A stretch of 64,000 bases of DNA, from positions 9,363,422 through 9,427,421 of the forward strand of contig OZ024789.1 of NCBI GenBank assembly GCA_964017065.1, written 5' to 3'. The notes beneath the pieces are model-generated. The model made no database searches. It saw only the letters and a program-made list of their open reading frames with translations, and was not told the DNA's origin. This DNA is from Haliclona indistincta (Eukaryota > Porifera > Demospongiae > Haplosclerida > Chalinidae). The position numbers and the translations under genes were made by a program. Shown here piece after piece: positions 49,690-62,791 of the stretch. Numbering within the stretch: position 1 is the first letter of the stretch; each line of letters begins with the position of its first letter.

Positions 49690-52024
49690 CTAGTGCTGAC
49701 TAAATCCCAGACCAGCATGTCTGGGTCGTAAGCGGGCTGACACGGGCTCCTTGATTCCGTCTTCTCTTCGGCCCAGTCCATTCCCCGGCTTCCATCCCAT
49801 CTCTTGGAGCATTCTGTTGCCAACGTTAGTTTCATCAATAGGACTTGTAGAGCCTCCTACAACCGATGTAACTGAGAATGGGAGATTGGAGGACGGCAGT
49901 TTATGAAGTCCAGGCCTGTGTCTACTGTTAGAAGAAAATAAGATGGCGTCAATGCTTGACTGAAGAGCAATTTGAGTGAATGCTGTACGCTTGAGAAGGT
50001 ATGGGACAACAGGAAGACACCTTTTCTGCTGTAGCTGGGTGCACTGTAGGCGATAAAGCTGCGCCAAGCTTGTCACAACATGACAGAGTGAGCGACTGAC
50101 TAAAGGCAGCCTAAGTTGCTCTTGTCCGCTTGAAACAAACTCAACCATCAGCTGGTTGACTTCAGCAGGAGACGGTGATGAAGAAAGACAGATTGGTGGT
50201 TTCTTGCGACGGCGTTTTCCCCCACGACTACCAAGAATGCCGGGATGCTTGAACTCTCCACCACTACCAAGACCTTGGACTAGTCTCTGTCCCTCGCTAC
50301 TAAGTAGTGGATAGCTGCCCAAGAGTATTTCATCGAATTCAGTATCCTGATCAGTGCTGGGGTCATATCCACTGCTACTAGGGAGATAATCATGTTCCGG
50401 CCATACGGTGGTTTTGTTGAAGATCTCGGCACTGCTTTCCTCATCGTCTCCCTCACACCCACTGTCGCTGGTAGAGCTGAGGTCACTCTCAGAACAAATC
50501 TGTGACTCTGTGTTGAGACTCAGCCGACTACCGTCCTGAGCATCCATACTGATGCAATCTAGAGAGGGAGGGAGAGAGGGAGGGAGGGAGGGAAGAAAGG
50601 ATAGATAGTCACATGCAAGATCAGATGTATTCAAACTAGCTATCAACCAAGAGCTCAGACATTTCTGGAGTGGTGTTAAAAAAACGAGTCGGACTTGGAC
50701 AAAGCTTGAGAGAGAACATACTTGGTTTCGCGACAGAGGCGTGATGGAATGTTTGCGCTGAATATAATGAGAAAAATGCGCTATTACTGCCCACAGCTAG
50801 ACAGGGTCCACGGATGAATTTCGTGAAACTATGCAAAGCTGACAGTAGATCAGTATATTCCTGCGAAATTCATCCGTGGACCTTGTCCAACAGTGGGCGG
50901 TCACCTCGTCATAGCGCATTTTTCTCATTATATTTAGTGCAAACATTCCATCACGCCTGTCGCGAAACCAAGTATAGCCTGTACAGCGGTTTTCCGAGAT
51001 CTTGCAATACTGTACCGTCAAGCGTCGCACGCATGCGTGTTTGTAACCCTGTCTGTGAGAAGATAACAATTGTGTACACCCGCAGAGAAGTTAGAAGTAG
51101 ACGGCTATGATTTGAGCTGCCTAGCTGTCACAAGAGCTCTGAGAGCTGCATCCATTCCTCTTGTGATCACATTGCGCATGCGTAATCCTCGCTTACGGTC
51201 GGCCGTTGACGGTTGATTGTTGCAAGATCTTGGAAAACCGATGTACTGTCATATCAACAAAATCGTCACCACTGTTATTTTGACAGCTCATTCACACTCA
51301 TCATCTCTCTATGCTCACCTTCTGATGCCTCCTCTGTCGTGTCTTGGTCCATGTCAGCATCCTCTGGTGTGGAAGAAGACTCAGTGAGCAAACCTGCTCT
51401 TGAAGACGCATCACTCCACACTTCTGCTGTCCCTCCCTTCTGTTTGGCTGTGGTTTCACGGTCTGGTCCGGGCGAGATGGAACTACAACGAAAGCCGATG
51501 GGATTGAAACGCATGGTGGACAAACTAGAACGCCGGAGTTTCCCCGAAGACATGGGTATTCCAGGGTTTTCACGATCGTCTACTGAACAGGCACGTGGTC
51601 GCTTCAGGCGCTTTGTCGGTCGATGATGGGACGATCTCCTGCGGGTGTTTCTCTTCCGAGATTGCCGCCTTTCAGAGACCAAGATGCACTCCCCGGGAAG
51701 ATTCTCTAGCAACGTGCTCCTGGGGCACGCATGTCCCTCGACTGCGCATGTAGACGACGAAACAATGAGAAGTTCGGGATCGTTACAACACGGTACGCGC
51801 GACACGTTCAGGCTTCCCAGTCGCCGAGTGACCTCCAGTTCGTCTTGTAGGGAGTACTGCCGGACGTTTTCAGCGTAATCCAAGAGAGCTGATTCGTCCA
51901 GACTAGTCCACCCATCACCACACGAGTTATCACTGCTACCACGAGGCATCTCCGAATCACTCCTCCGATCGTTCCGCTTCACGGTCTTCTTCTTTTTGGT
52001 CCTTCTCTTGCTCCTCTTTCCCAT
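49690..52024 (-). CDS. GPATCH2: G-patch domain protein GPATCH2 with R3H-like segment
   Basis: Two exons, 51319-52024 and 49690-50558, join in phase to 524 aa, nearly the vertebrate GPATCH2 length. The N-terminus is very basic (MGKRSKRRTKKKKTVKR). The middle is Ser/Asp-rich, with 'FDEILLGSYPLLS', which resembles the conserved ESILTGSFPLMS-type block of GPATCH2. Residues ~390-450 (LRLPLVSRSLCHVVTSLAQL) look like an R3H domain. The C-terminal G-patch reads GNRMLQEMGWKPGNGLGRRE, then 'RPRHAGLGF'. G-patch proteins activate DEAH helicases such as DHX15 in splicing and ribosome work. Nuclear location is expected. Upstream non-ATG open codons to 52096 are not used. The intron contains a foldback at about 50711-50982. 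Confidence 0.88.
50711..50982. mobile_element. Foldback element in GPATCH2 intron
   Basis: ACTTGGTTTCGCGACAGAGG near 50720 is inverted near 50975 (ctgtcgcgaaaccaagt). Arms of about 110 bp also pair through 'ggtccacggatgaattt' / 'aaattcatccgtggacc'. The spacer is about 40 bp. No ORF. Confidence 0.85.
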
Positions 52025-52817
52025 GATCAAAACAAGTGCAGAAAGCGAGAAAGCTGGCTGGAGAACCACGATGGATATCGCTGATCCCAGGTGCAAAGGG
52101 AGTGGTGTTTACTATTCGACCACGCCCCATGACGATTGCGGTTGCGTATCTTAGCAACTGTTAGCAGCTTGGATTCGTCAGCCCGTTCCATGTACAGTAC
52201 TATCACCTGAAGCTATTATTGTTTGCACGATATTCTTGTTTTCATATCCAGCCGACGTGTATACTTTCTGTCAGCAAGTAAGTTAGCATGTAACTACATT
52301 CATTTTCTTGAAGTTAACTATTATTGTGAGAAAGTTGCGTTTAACTATATTCAACTCCTGAAGTTGGCTTGAGCCTTTGGGCGTCACCAGCAAGTCGCAA
52401 AACACATTCAAGCAAGCAAGCAAGGAGAAACCAGCTCGCGGGACCAGCAGCGCAAACGGGCGGTAAGTAGAGTACTTTGTTGTGTTTGTGCTTGCTTCGT
52501 GCTAACCACTTCTGTAACGGGCTGCAATTTTCGCTGCTTGGTGCTGCAGCGAGTATCAGCTTACAACTAAATAAACAGCGTGTGCCTTAAATACACTGTC
52601 TGCATTGCTGCATGTGAGCGAGTCAGCTTTACCGGCTCCATCAAAGAAACAAGCTTTTGGAAGCATTGTGTAACTTGCCTTAGAAACTCACAGTCACAAA
52701 CTGACTTCTGTAAACAACAACTATTGTGCTGTGTAGAATGTGTGACTATACGTTATTTCGCATGTTTGCAGCAGTGCTACAGTTGTCAGCTAGACCTCAA
52801 CAGGACCACAGACCATC
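52025..52817. other. Divergent upstream region of GPATCH2 and the Ig/FN3 receptor
   Basis: About 790 bp between the GPATCH2 ATG (minus) and the receptor ATG (plus). A near-repeat of 'ttaactatattcaactcctg' style sequence lies at 52280-52350. One plus-strand open stretch (52580-52870) overlaps the signal exon out of frame. It is taken as promoter and 5' UTR. Confidence 0.45.
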
Positions 52818-55800
52818 ATGTCTCACCAATTCCTCCAACTCATTCTCCTAGTTCAAGCTTGTCTTGGTGAGAAGAACACTTGTTTTCACACTCACCTGTG
52901 ACAACAAAAATTGTACAGTGTGATAGTAAATACATTAGATCCTGTTTGTCCTTTTAACAATAAGTGTGTTGCTGATTTGAAAGTTCTGTTATTCAACTTA
53001 CATAATCTCCTGCTTTGTTTTTTCGTCCCCAAAGTTTGCTTCGCAATACATGCGAATTGATGCGGTACACATTTGGTCATTGATAATCTTTTGTTCACGT
53101 GCACATAACTTTACCCGGCTGTTGTGAGTATTGTTTAGGCGTTGAGTGAGTTTAAGCGCTGTCGTGTCATGTCCCACTTTCGAGATAAAGGTTTTACAGT
53201 ATGCGTTAAGTTGATCAGCACATCCTTTCTTTACTCTTGTAGCTATCATTGTTTCTCTTTTTCCCTTCCTACAGTGCTGTCTCAGACTCCTAGCATTACC
53301 ACTGACCCTCAATCTCAGACGATATTGAATCACGGCGCCGCAGCCACTCTCACGTGTTCAGCATCATCAGTTACCTCTTACACTTGGAGAAAGGACGGAG
53401 TCATGCTTTCGAACTCGTCTATGTTTACAGTTATATCAGACACTCTAAAAATCCCTTCTTTCAACCTCGATCAAGATGGGGAGTACACTTGTCTAGCATC
53501 AAACAGTGCTTCTATGACCACCGTCACTTCAGCTATTGCTAACATGAGAACATCAACATTTTCTATAGCAGCTTCTATTGGTGCTGAGGTGATGGTTGAT
53601 ATGAACGGTGCTGTACAGTTTCCGTGTGGAGCAGTCACTGCTCATCCACGATCTCAAGTGACCTATGCCTGGGCATATGAGAAATTTGGATATCAAAGTG
53701 CTACCCCTAGTAGTCCAAATAGACCAATTGTTGGTGATGATGGCATCTTATACATCAGAGATGCGACTGAGAGCACAACATATCGTTGCACAGCATCTTT
53801 TGGAGTACTGTATACTCCTCTACAGTATTTCGTAAACCTTACTGTGTCTGCTACGGCTGCTTCTCCACCTGCCTCTACTATCCTGTTTGGACCGACAGGT
53901 CTCACTGTTAACAATGGAGAAAACGCTGTACTGGAATGCATTGGTGTAGTAGAGTAAGTAAAATATTTTAAGTCTCACCTTGCTGGTTTTATGTGTTTTA
54001 TTCAGGGGTACAGTTACGTGGTCATATCCCTCAAGTCTTACGGCAGTAGAACGTACACTACCCGCAGGCTCAAAGCTAAACTTGTTCCAAGTAGACAATA
54101 CATTTGAAGGGGAGTACAGCTGCACTGTTACATCTCCTCCTGACTTCACTGGTACCAGCTCAGCAACACTGACTGTCATAGGTAAGTCAAAAATACAATA
54201 AGTTTGAACTGTTTATAAAGTGACATAATCTTGTTTGTTTATGTTTGGTTAACCAGTATCCAGTGTCCCTAGAGGACCATCCCTAAGTATTCTGTATTAT
54301 GTTTTCAATGAGATTCATAATGACCAAGCAGTTATATGATTTCAAACTTTGGGGCTTGCCCAGTCAATGAAAATCATTAAGCAAAAATGACTGTACTCAA
54401 GCAGTAACTTGATATCTTCTCTTACACAGTCCCTCCCACCATGACAACCACTCTTGAAGCAGCTACTGGTGTCAATTTCGGCACTGCTCTCAGTCTGCAG
54501 TGTACCGCCTCCGGACGAGGCATATCATGGCGCTGGTATCACAACGGAGAGCCGATAGCGTCTACCGATACCAGTTCCTCCGATGAATCTACATCTACTT
54601 ACATGGTGGCTGCTACCACTAAGGCTAATGAAGGCGCTTATCAATGCTTTGCCTACAATTCGGCTGGAAATGCTAAAGATGCGACCACAGTTGCTATAAA
54701 CAGTAAGTGTGATAACACCATCTAGTTACAATATGTGTTTGTGTTTGTATCTATAGCTTGCATTCAGTGTTTAGTACACATGTAATACACCGAATCTCAA
54801 TTCAGAGTAATAATACTAATAATTTTGGTCTACAAATAACGTTCAGTTTGTGTACTTCTCCACTGTGGAGCCTGTTTTTGAATCACGAAGCGTGAACATT
54901 AACTGTTCCATATGCAAATTTAATCATGATTGTGTGAAAAAGCATCATAAGAGTACAGTGTACATGTATGTTGAAGGACTACTCATAGCAATTGTTTCTC
55001 CTCTTTCCTCTAGTTGTACCGCCCATGATCACCACTCCACTTGTTGAAGATGTAGCTTTCCTTCGGGGCTCCATCACTATGACGTGTGCTGCCAGTGGAT
55101 TCCCTCCTCCTACCTTCACCTGGACCAAGGGTGGTATCCCTATCACTGTTGCTGATGATGGATCGGATGGAATGTTGACGCTGAGTGATGTTGGTCCATT
55201 GTTCCCTGGCATGTACACTTGTACAGCTACATCAATGATTCCCGGTGACCCTGCTGAGGATATACCACCTGCTACAAGTACAGCTGAGTTTTTCGCAGCC
55301 GGTAAGCTAAGACAAAATGATTTTCTCCATCTATGCACTTTTGCACATACATGTACTTTTTTTGTCATGAACTTTCAATGCATCAGTGTGTTATACAAGA
55401 AAGCTGTACATTGTGTATAGCCGTCGTTTCACTTTTGTTGGAAAACTGTGTATTTTATGTTAATTTAAAAAATTTTTGACCGTACAAAATTTTGATTCCC
55501 ACAGTACCATACGTGCAATTTCACAGCAGTTTTCAACGACTTTCACTGCATTGTACAACTATCACATACAGTATCTATGTCTGATATTTGACAGTTGTAT
55601 ATTTCTCAACATACCTGTATATACCAGTTCTACCTGGGAGTACAAATGCATGTAGTGCAGAAGTAAACATCTTTTAATCTCTTTCTTTTAGATCCCACCG
55701 TCTTCACCACTACCCTACCTGGTGCGCTCACTGTTAGTACTGGGAAGGGGTTTGTTCTTCAATGTGCCGTCACACACTCACCAGACACCACCGTGGAGCT

Positions 55801-58800
55801 AACATGGAGTAGAGACGATGTAGCTTTAACCAATGGTGGCAACATCAACCTCGTTTCTTCATCGGATACGACCTCTCTCTCGCTGGAACTAAATGTAGTG
55901 CAAACTGTACTTGATGATGGTGGGATGTACACATGTTCAGCCGAGACCACTTACACGGCTGGTGGGAAATCAATAGCAACCACACCCATCGCTCCCATCT
56001 CCACTCCTGTCACCATCACAGGTATCAAAAATAAGCACTATTAATAAAAAATTGATCTTTAATTTTAGATCAATTTTGTAATAATAATTATTTTGTTTTT
56101 GTTTTCAAAATTTTGTTGCACATTTAATTTTTTGTTTTCCAGATGATCCAATTGTACCAGTGATTACAGTCATAGTCGATGACCCTCATACGATCACCAT
56201 TTCCTGGCTCTATACTGGAGTTATATCAGACATTACTGGTTACGAGGTGGAATACCGTGCACGCGGAGCAAATTACACTACGATGCAGCGAAGTCTTGAC
56301 AGTATCACAAAAGTAACGGTCGATGGATTGAGGACGTTCACTCAGTACAGTGTTCGTGTTGCTGTTGTGCATGTCAGTGATGGATCACGTAGCTACAGTG
56401 ACGTGACTGTAGTGAGCACACCACAAACAGGTATGTCTACAGCACTGGATAGGAGTACTACACTCACACACTAGTCACACTCTAATGTAATAACTACTGG
56501 TCACGTGACTTATTAGTAGGACTGAGCAGTCAACTACACTATACTGTACTTATAGTTTGGAATGTGCTTTTGTTCTGTAGAACTACAGAACAAAAGACAA
56601 TGACAATGTGAGACAATGTGTAATTTTATTTTTAATTTTAATATTTTTGAACCAATGGGTAGTAGTGTAATAATTATAATGCAAATAAAGAGAGAGACAA
56701 TGTGTAATTCATTCCAGTTTGTTGAAGTGAAGTATTGGTGTTTAATATTAATCGGCAGGATCCCAAATTTCTTTCCTATAGTACAGGTATAATATCTGTC
56801 ATTAATATTATTTTGTTCTAAGAGGTACTTGCTGAGATTTGCTGTCTTGTAATAATGGTGGTTAAATTCCTTATTTGGTGTTTTGAAGCACACACATTTT
56901 AATAGCGCTTCAAGTATTTTTTGAGGAAAGTCTAATAGTACTAATGCTATTTCTCTCAATCTTTCTCAGCTCCCACTGGTGCTCCTCTGGGATTATCAGC
57001 TACCATACCACGAGATCAGAACACCTCACTGTTTGTGAATTGGGAGGTATGCAGACACACACTCACAATAACCTCTACCTCACCCACACACACATATGTA
57101 CTTACTCTTTGCACTTACACATACACATACTTGCACACACATACAGCATGTACTGGTAGCAGTAGCTTTGTGAGCATTGCAATTTGTTTGCTTAAAAAGT
57201 TAAAATTCATTAACTGTCTCTCCTCTGATTTTCTCAGCATCCACTTGAAGCAGAAAGAAATGGTATAATCACAGGCTACACTATTCGGTACTGGCCCAAC
57301 ATCACGAGAGAAGAGGGCGTACCACTATTCAAGTTTCAAGTCAGACTGACTAACAACAGGACCTCTACTTTGCTAACAAGACTAATGACAGAGAGAGTGT
57401 ACTTCCTAGAGATCGCTGCTAACACCAGCGTGGGAATGGGACCTTACTCGGAAGTTGTCAATGGCAGCACTGTAATAACAAGTAAGTTTTAAACACTTCA
57501 ATCATTTTTTGCCTTGTAGACATTTGTCACATGAAAAATTTTGGTACAGTCCTCATACATTTTTAAATTGATCATAATACATTAATTATATACTTAAAGT
57601 GAAAGTTTTGTGCCGAAAATTTCTGTTTATGGTACATGCATATTCATCTACTCACTTTCTCATCTCCCTCTTCTTCTTTTCCTCCTTCCATCTCTCTTTC
57701 TCAGGAGAGCCTATCATACCTCAGATACAGTTCTATGAGACCATATGGTTCATTGCTCTGTGTGTGATACTCATTGTCTCATGTGTGCTGTGCTGTGGCT
57801 GTGCATTAGTCATCATGAATTGTAGGAGAAATATTAATAAAAAAAGTGGAAAGTTTTCCGGTAAGAATGAAGTCGATAGTTACATGCAATAAAGAACACT
57901 ACTACACTTGTACATGAATTAATGAGAAAAGCAGTGAAAAATTTACGTTGATGCAAATATAGTTTTATTTTAAGTCTTAGCTCTCAAGTTGCATGCATGA
58001 ATTTTTTCCCTTATTTTTGAATTTTTTCTATTAATGATTATTTTGTTTTCTCTTTCCCTCAGTTCGTCACAGTGGTTATTTTGATCCACCACAGATTGTT
58101 GATAATCAGTACAGCATGACAGACGATGTTGTAGCAGCCTACGATAACAGAAAGAAAGACTTTCCCTCATCAGCGTACGTGATCCCTCATACACTATCGA
58201 GTAATATTATTAATTATTTTATTGTATGTACATTGTACATGTATTACTAAAGAATGGAAATTTGGGTACATCTAGTACACTTGCAAATAGAGGCCTTATT
58301 CAAAATTAATTCTGTGTGACTAACTAGAAAAAAAATTTCACTGTTGTTAAATGTTGTGTGACAGTGTGACTTCAAAATCTGGGCACCATCATCACCATCA
58401 CCACCAATAAATATGGGCAACGTTTAATATTAAAATCTTTTCTATCTCCAGGTTTGTTGAAAGTGTAGACAATGTTGAATCAGAGACCTCAATGTCTACA
58501 GCAGGGACCAAGTTCACTTACCCTCCCAGCAATGCCTCCTTCACTATAAACCAGCAGCGGATGCCTCCTCCTAGCTACATTGAGCCGCCTTCATTTGAAG
58601 CAACGTTGAGAGCTCGCGATCGATCAGCCAGCATGTCAGCTCTTGAAAAACACATGATAGGATCAGCAGGTGAGTGAATAATACACAGTACTGCTTACTT
58701 TATGTAAAATCTGCTTATGAGAAAATAACCACCAATGGTTGTAAAAAATTTTGCTGTAATAATTTTTTATTTAGACCAAAATTTTAATTTTTATGGTGTA

Positions 58801-59100
58801 AAATTTGTGTTCCGTGATTAAATTATTAAATTGTGTACTAAAAATTAATGTTACTAAATATTTATTTAAATTTAAATTTAAATTTTATTTTTACTTTTAT
58901 TTTGTGTACTATATTTTTACTAAAATATAAAAATACTGTTCTTTCTCCTCCCTCTTTCCCCCTCTCTCTCAGTGCTCCCTCAACCTCTCACTTCTAGTCA
59001 CACGTACATACCTGCTGGTCTAGAAGACAAGAACAGTAGAGACTCTGATGATTCCGGCCACCATTCCTCTCATAGTCCTGACTTTGCTACATTTGTCTAG
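52818..59100 (+). CDS. Cell-surface receptor: 6 Ig, 2 FN3, TM, cytoplasmic tail
   Basis: Thirteen exons join in phase to 1005 aa: 52818-52866, 53275-53953, 54006-54181, 54430-54702, 55014-55301, 55692-56021, 56143-56430, 56970-57046, 57238-57481, 57705-57860, 58063-58174, 58452-58669 and 58973-59100. Exon 1 is a signal peptide (MSHQFLQLILLVQACL). Ig domains show the paired Cys, Trp and DxGxYxC pattern (for example LTCSASSVTSYTW with DQDGEYTC, and MTCAASGFPPPTFTW with MYTC). Two FN3 domains follow ('YEVEYRA', 'GYTIRYWP'). The TM segment is FIALCVILIVSCVLCCGCAL (residues ~815-837). The tail has Tyr motifs and ends ATFV, a class I PDZ-ligand pattern. No kinase or phosphatase domain. Adhesion or recognition role inferred. 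AATAAA lies at 59277-59282. Confidence 0.88.
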
Positions 59101-60089
59101 CTCCAGCTTATACCAATCCGTACTACAGTAGAACAGCATAGCTATGGTGCTCCCTTCTTCTTTGCTTCTCTTCAATAATACACATCACTTGTACAATAAT
59201 GATTATTTATGAATTATAAAAAGAAAATAATTATGAATGTCCTCAGAGCCAAAAACTGTAACAGGATGTCTAAAATAATAAAACTGTAAGCATTTTGAGA
59301 GTGAAGAGGAGTTTTGTCTTAGGAATCAGAGGGATACCGGGTGGTGGATTAAGATGTCGCTGTACAAGTATAATTACACATAGTTACTAGTCATCAGAGC
59401 ATTCTATATCTTACAAAAAGACTCCATCAACTGGTTATTTAACATCACCCGAACTTAAAATTTTTATTTTTTTGTGTGTTCGAAAAATTAATGAAACATG
59501 TGAAGCAGATGAAAAGTTATAATACGGAATTGAACATGATACAAAACCTATCTAGCTAACATAAGGTGAGGAGCAGAGCCAAGGGAATTGTTTCATCTTA
59601 ACAAAATTATCTGTTCCTACTATTTTTATTATTCTTGTGCTTTTGTTGTTTCTTTCTTTGCTTTTGGGTAAGTTATGGATCTCATTATTAGCCTCTGGCT
59701 ATTTTGGTCATTGTCCTGCACTCTTGTGTAAACTTGCTTTAAAATAGCCAAGTCAACTGTAAGTTGGTAATTCCAATGGTAATTGTCTCCTTGACTTAGA
59801 GGGGAATTTTATAAAGATACGGCTGTATCATGTACCGGGTAACTGACATTTTGAATTTTAGCGCCAGTTATCACGTGATTGTGCATAGCAGTGGTCTACA
59901 TTCCATGGTCTGGGGACAGGACAAAAATGGTTGGGGTGCTGCATTTGTCATCCTCTCTCTTCGTTGTCCAGCAGCAGCTCCACAACAGCAGTATCTTATC
60001 GTTCACTAGTCTATTCCGTGGTCTCTCACCTCTACTTTTATACTGTGCAGCTGACCCACATTGGTCAAACTACCTCCTCCTACTAGTAC
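59101..60089. other. 3' UTR and spacer of receptor gene
   Basis: AATAAA at 59277. No other gene seen. An ORF of 76 codons at 59879-60109 has no domain. Confidence 0.5.
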
Positions 60090-60388
60090 TAGCACTGATT
60101 GGCTTCTGATTGCGTAACTATTATACTGCATTGTGATTGCTTACAGAAAGGTATAATAGCTGCAGTTTACTGTGTATCTGATTGCAGTATAGAAATCCTG
60201 TATACATGCATCTACAGTTGCTGTGTTTGTTGAATGGTGGATAGTTGTGTTTGTGGATATTTATGATGTTAGTAAAAGCTGGATACCATTAGCTCTATAT
60301 CAATAATTATTTTGTCAGACAAATTTAAATTTATTGTATATGTGAAATTGTGGCATTCCACCGAGGCATCTGCACCTTTGGTGCTTAT
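60090..60388. mobile_element. Right-end fragment of the CCACCGAGGCA element
   Basis: 'gcactgattggcttctgatt' through 'ggtggatagttgtgtttgtg' and the terminal CATTCCACCGAGGCATCTGC match 24837-24990. It ends directly against the duplicated receptor-tail block. Confidence 0.75.
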
Positions 60389-60418
60389 ATTTTTATTTTT
60401 GTTTTCTCTTTCTCTCAG

Positions 60419-61444
60419 TTCGTCACAGTGGTTATTTTGATCCACCTCCGATTATTGATATTAACCAAAGCATGACAGATGATGTTGTAGCAGACTATGA
60501 AAACAGAAAGAAAGACTTCACCTCTCCAGCGTACGTGATCCCTCATACACTATCGAGTAACAATATTTATTGTATGTACATTTATTACTAAAGTATGGAA
60601 ATTTGGGTACATCTCAGGCGCGTGTCCAGGAATAAAGAAAGAGCTTCGCGCGTGCAAAATCTAATTAATATTCATATTATTCGTTAAATTACGTTATCAC
60701 GGCGCACTGGATTTGTTCCACCACCAATAAATATGGGCAACGTTATTATGTTAAAGTCTTTTTCTATCTCCAGGTTTGTTGAAAGTGTAGACAATGTTGA
60801 ATCAGAGACCTCAATGTCTACCGCAGGGACCAAGTTCACGTACCCTCCCAGCAATGCCTCCTTCACTATAAACCAGCAGCGGATGCCTCCTCCTAGCTAC
60901 ATTGAGCCGCCTTCATTTGAAGCAACGTTGAGAGCTCGCGATCGATCAGCCAGCATGTCAGCTCTTGAAAAACACATGATAGGATCAGCAGGTGAGTGAA
61001 TAATACACAGTACTGCTTACTTTGATGTAAAATCTGCTACTTATGAGAAATGACCACCAATGATCGTTAAAAATTTGTCAAAAATTTTGCTGTAATATAA
61101 TTATTTAGACCAAAATTTTATTTTTTATGGTATAAAAATAATTTGTTTTCCATCATTAAAATTAATTATTTTGTGTACCATTTTCAGACCATTTTACTAC
61201 AAATTTTGGTTTTTTAATTTTTTATTTATTTTATGTTTACTTTTTATTTTTGTGTACTATTCTATCAAAAAATATTCTTACTCCTCCCTCTCCCTCCCTC
61301 CCTCTCTCTCTCTCAGTGCTTCCTCAACCTCTCACTTCTAGTCACACGTACATACCCGCTGGTCTAGAAGACAAGAACAGTAGAGACTCTGATGATTCCG
61401 GACACCATTCCTCTCATAGTCCTGACTTTGCCACTTTTGTCTAG
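60419..61444 (+). CDS. Duplicate of the receptor's last three cytoplasmic exons
   Basis: Exons 60419-60530, 60774-60991 and 61317-61444 have exactly the lengths (112, 218, 128 bp), splice sites and phase of the receptor exons 58063-58174, 58452-58669 and 58973-59100. The protein is identical in the second and third exons and differs in the first: IIDINQSMTDDVVADYEN against IVDNQYSMTDDVVAAYDN, and FTSPA against FPSSA. The frame is open throughout and ends in the same ATFV. It could be used as an alternative 3' end by splicing from exon 10 (57860), giving a tail with changed Tyr sites, or it could be unused. No TM or ectodomain copy is present. The duplicated block extends from about 60400 to 61541. 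Confidence 0.75.
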
Positions 61445-61542
61445 CCCCAGCTTATACCAATCCGTACTACATTAGAACGTACAGCATAGCTACTATGGTG
61501 CTCCCTTCTTCTTTGCTTCTCTTCAATAATACACATCACTTA

Positions 61543-62564
61543 AAAATTAAAAAGATTTCTATCGAAATCAAAAGGATGTAGGGTTGTGAAGTCTACCACT
61601 GGTCCACAATGTAAACTAACAATGAACAAGCATGGAATGGTAACACGATTGACTTGCTAACTCTTTGATCACTGAAAACTTGTAAAATTACAAATCTACT
61701 TAATTTCATGGTAAGTGACCACTTATTAATAATTTATTAATAACACAAGTTATAATGGTTATTGTACAGGAAATGAGATGCAGGCGGCATTCAAGTACCA
61801 TGAAACCACCCCTTTGGAAGGTTCCGCCTTGTAAAGATGGAGGCGGAACCTTCATCTTTACAAGTTTCCGCTGTCGGCCCTTTGAGGATCAAAGGTTCCG
61901 ATCCTGTGAAGAACATATATTTTTTTTTTGAGAGACAGATATGAACTGTGTGAATGATAAGATATGTTTGTAGTGTCTGTGCGTGTCTAGCCGAAGGGGC
62001 CTGAGCCGCTTGCAAGAGGAAGAAGCGAGCGAGCAAGCGAGATAGCTAGCTGCACTTACTTCTGTCTATTGGTCAATGGCAAGCATTCAGAACTGGTAGG
62101 AATTACTGGCGCAGTCATCTAAATGTACCTGGATAGCTGCAATCAGTCACACAATCGGGAAAAGCTGGCTACAAGAGCCCTCAAAAATCGCCATAGTTGT
62201 AGACCAGAAGAAACCACGCCTACAGTGACACGCCCAACGAGCTGACGTGGTCTACGTCTGGTCGTCAACGCGTGGGTGCATGGGTTAAAGTCACGTGCTC
62301 CTCCCTAGCTAGCTCAGTTGTCAAGGAGCTAACAGACCATAGATCCCTACATCAGTGGCTGGTGTGGTTGACCTACTTGTTGACTGCTGACACCTGACGT
62401 GTATTCAGCTTGTGTACAGCCACTGATGTAGGGATCTATGGACTGTTAGCAAGTCAATTGTGTTACCATTCTTTGCTTGTTCCTTGTTAGTTCACATTGT
62501 GGACCAGTGGTAGACTTCACAACCCTACATCCTTTTGATTTCGATAGAAATCTTTTTAATTTTC
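61543..62564. mobile_element. 1.0-kb element with ~115-bp terminal inverted repeats
   Basis: The left arm AAAAAGATTTCTATCGAAAT ... 'gattgacttgctaa' (61549-61665) is inverted at 62447-62564. It contains two internal hairpins, 'ggttccgcctt..' (about 61818-61870) and 'catagatccctacatcagtg' (62338 / 62418-62440). No transposase ORF. The homology of the duplicated receptor 3' UTR ends exactly where this element begins. Confidence 0.8.
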
Positions 62565-62791
62565 TTGTTTGTGTCCTTTTTTCTTTTTCAGTGAAGTGCA
62601 GTTCAATATCATGCACGTATTGGTTTAGTTTTCCTGTTGTTGATGGCTTTTAAACTTGTAGCTAAACTAATTGTTATGCTGTACATATCAGCTCGCCTAC
62701 GCATGCATGCAATTGCATTCGAGCCCGCCCACACTTGTTTGTAGACCTATACGGCGGTTATAATTATCTGGCAAGCGCATAATGGTGATCC

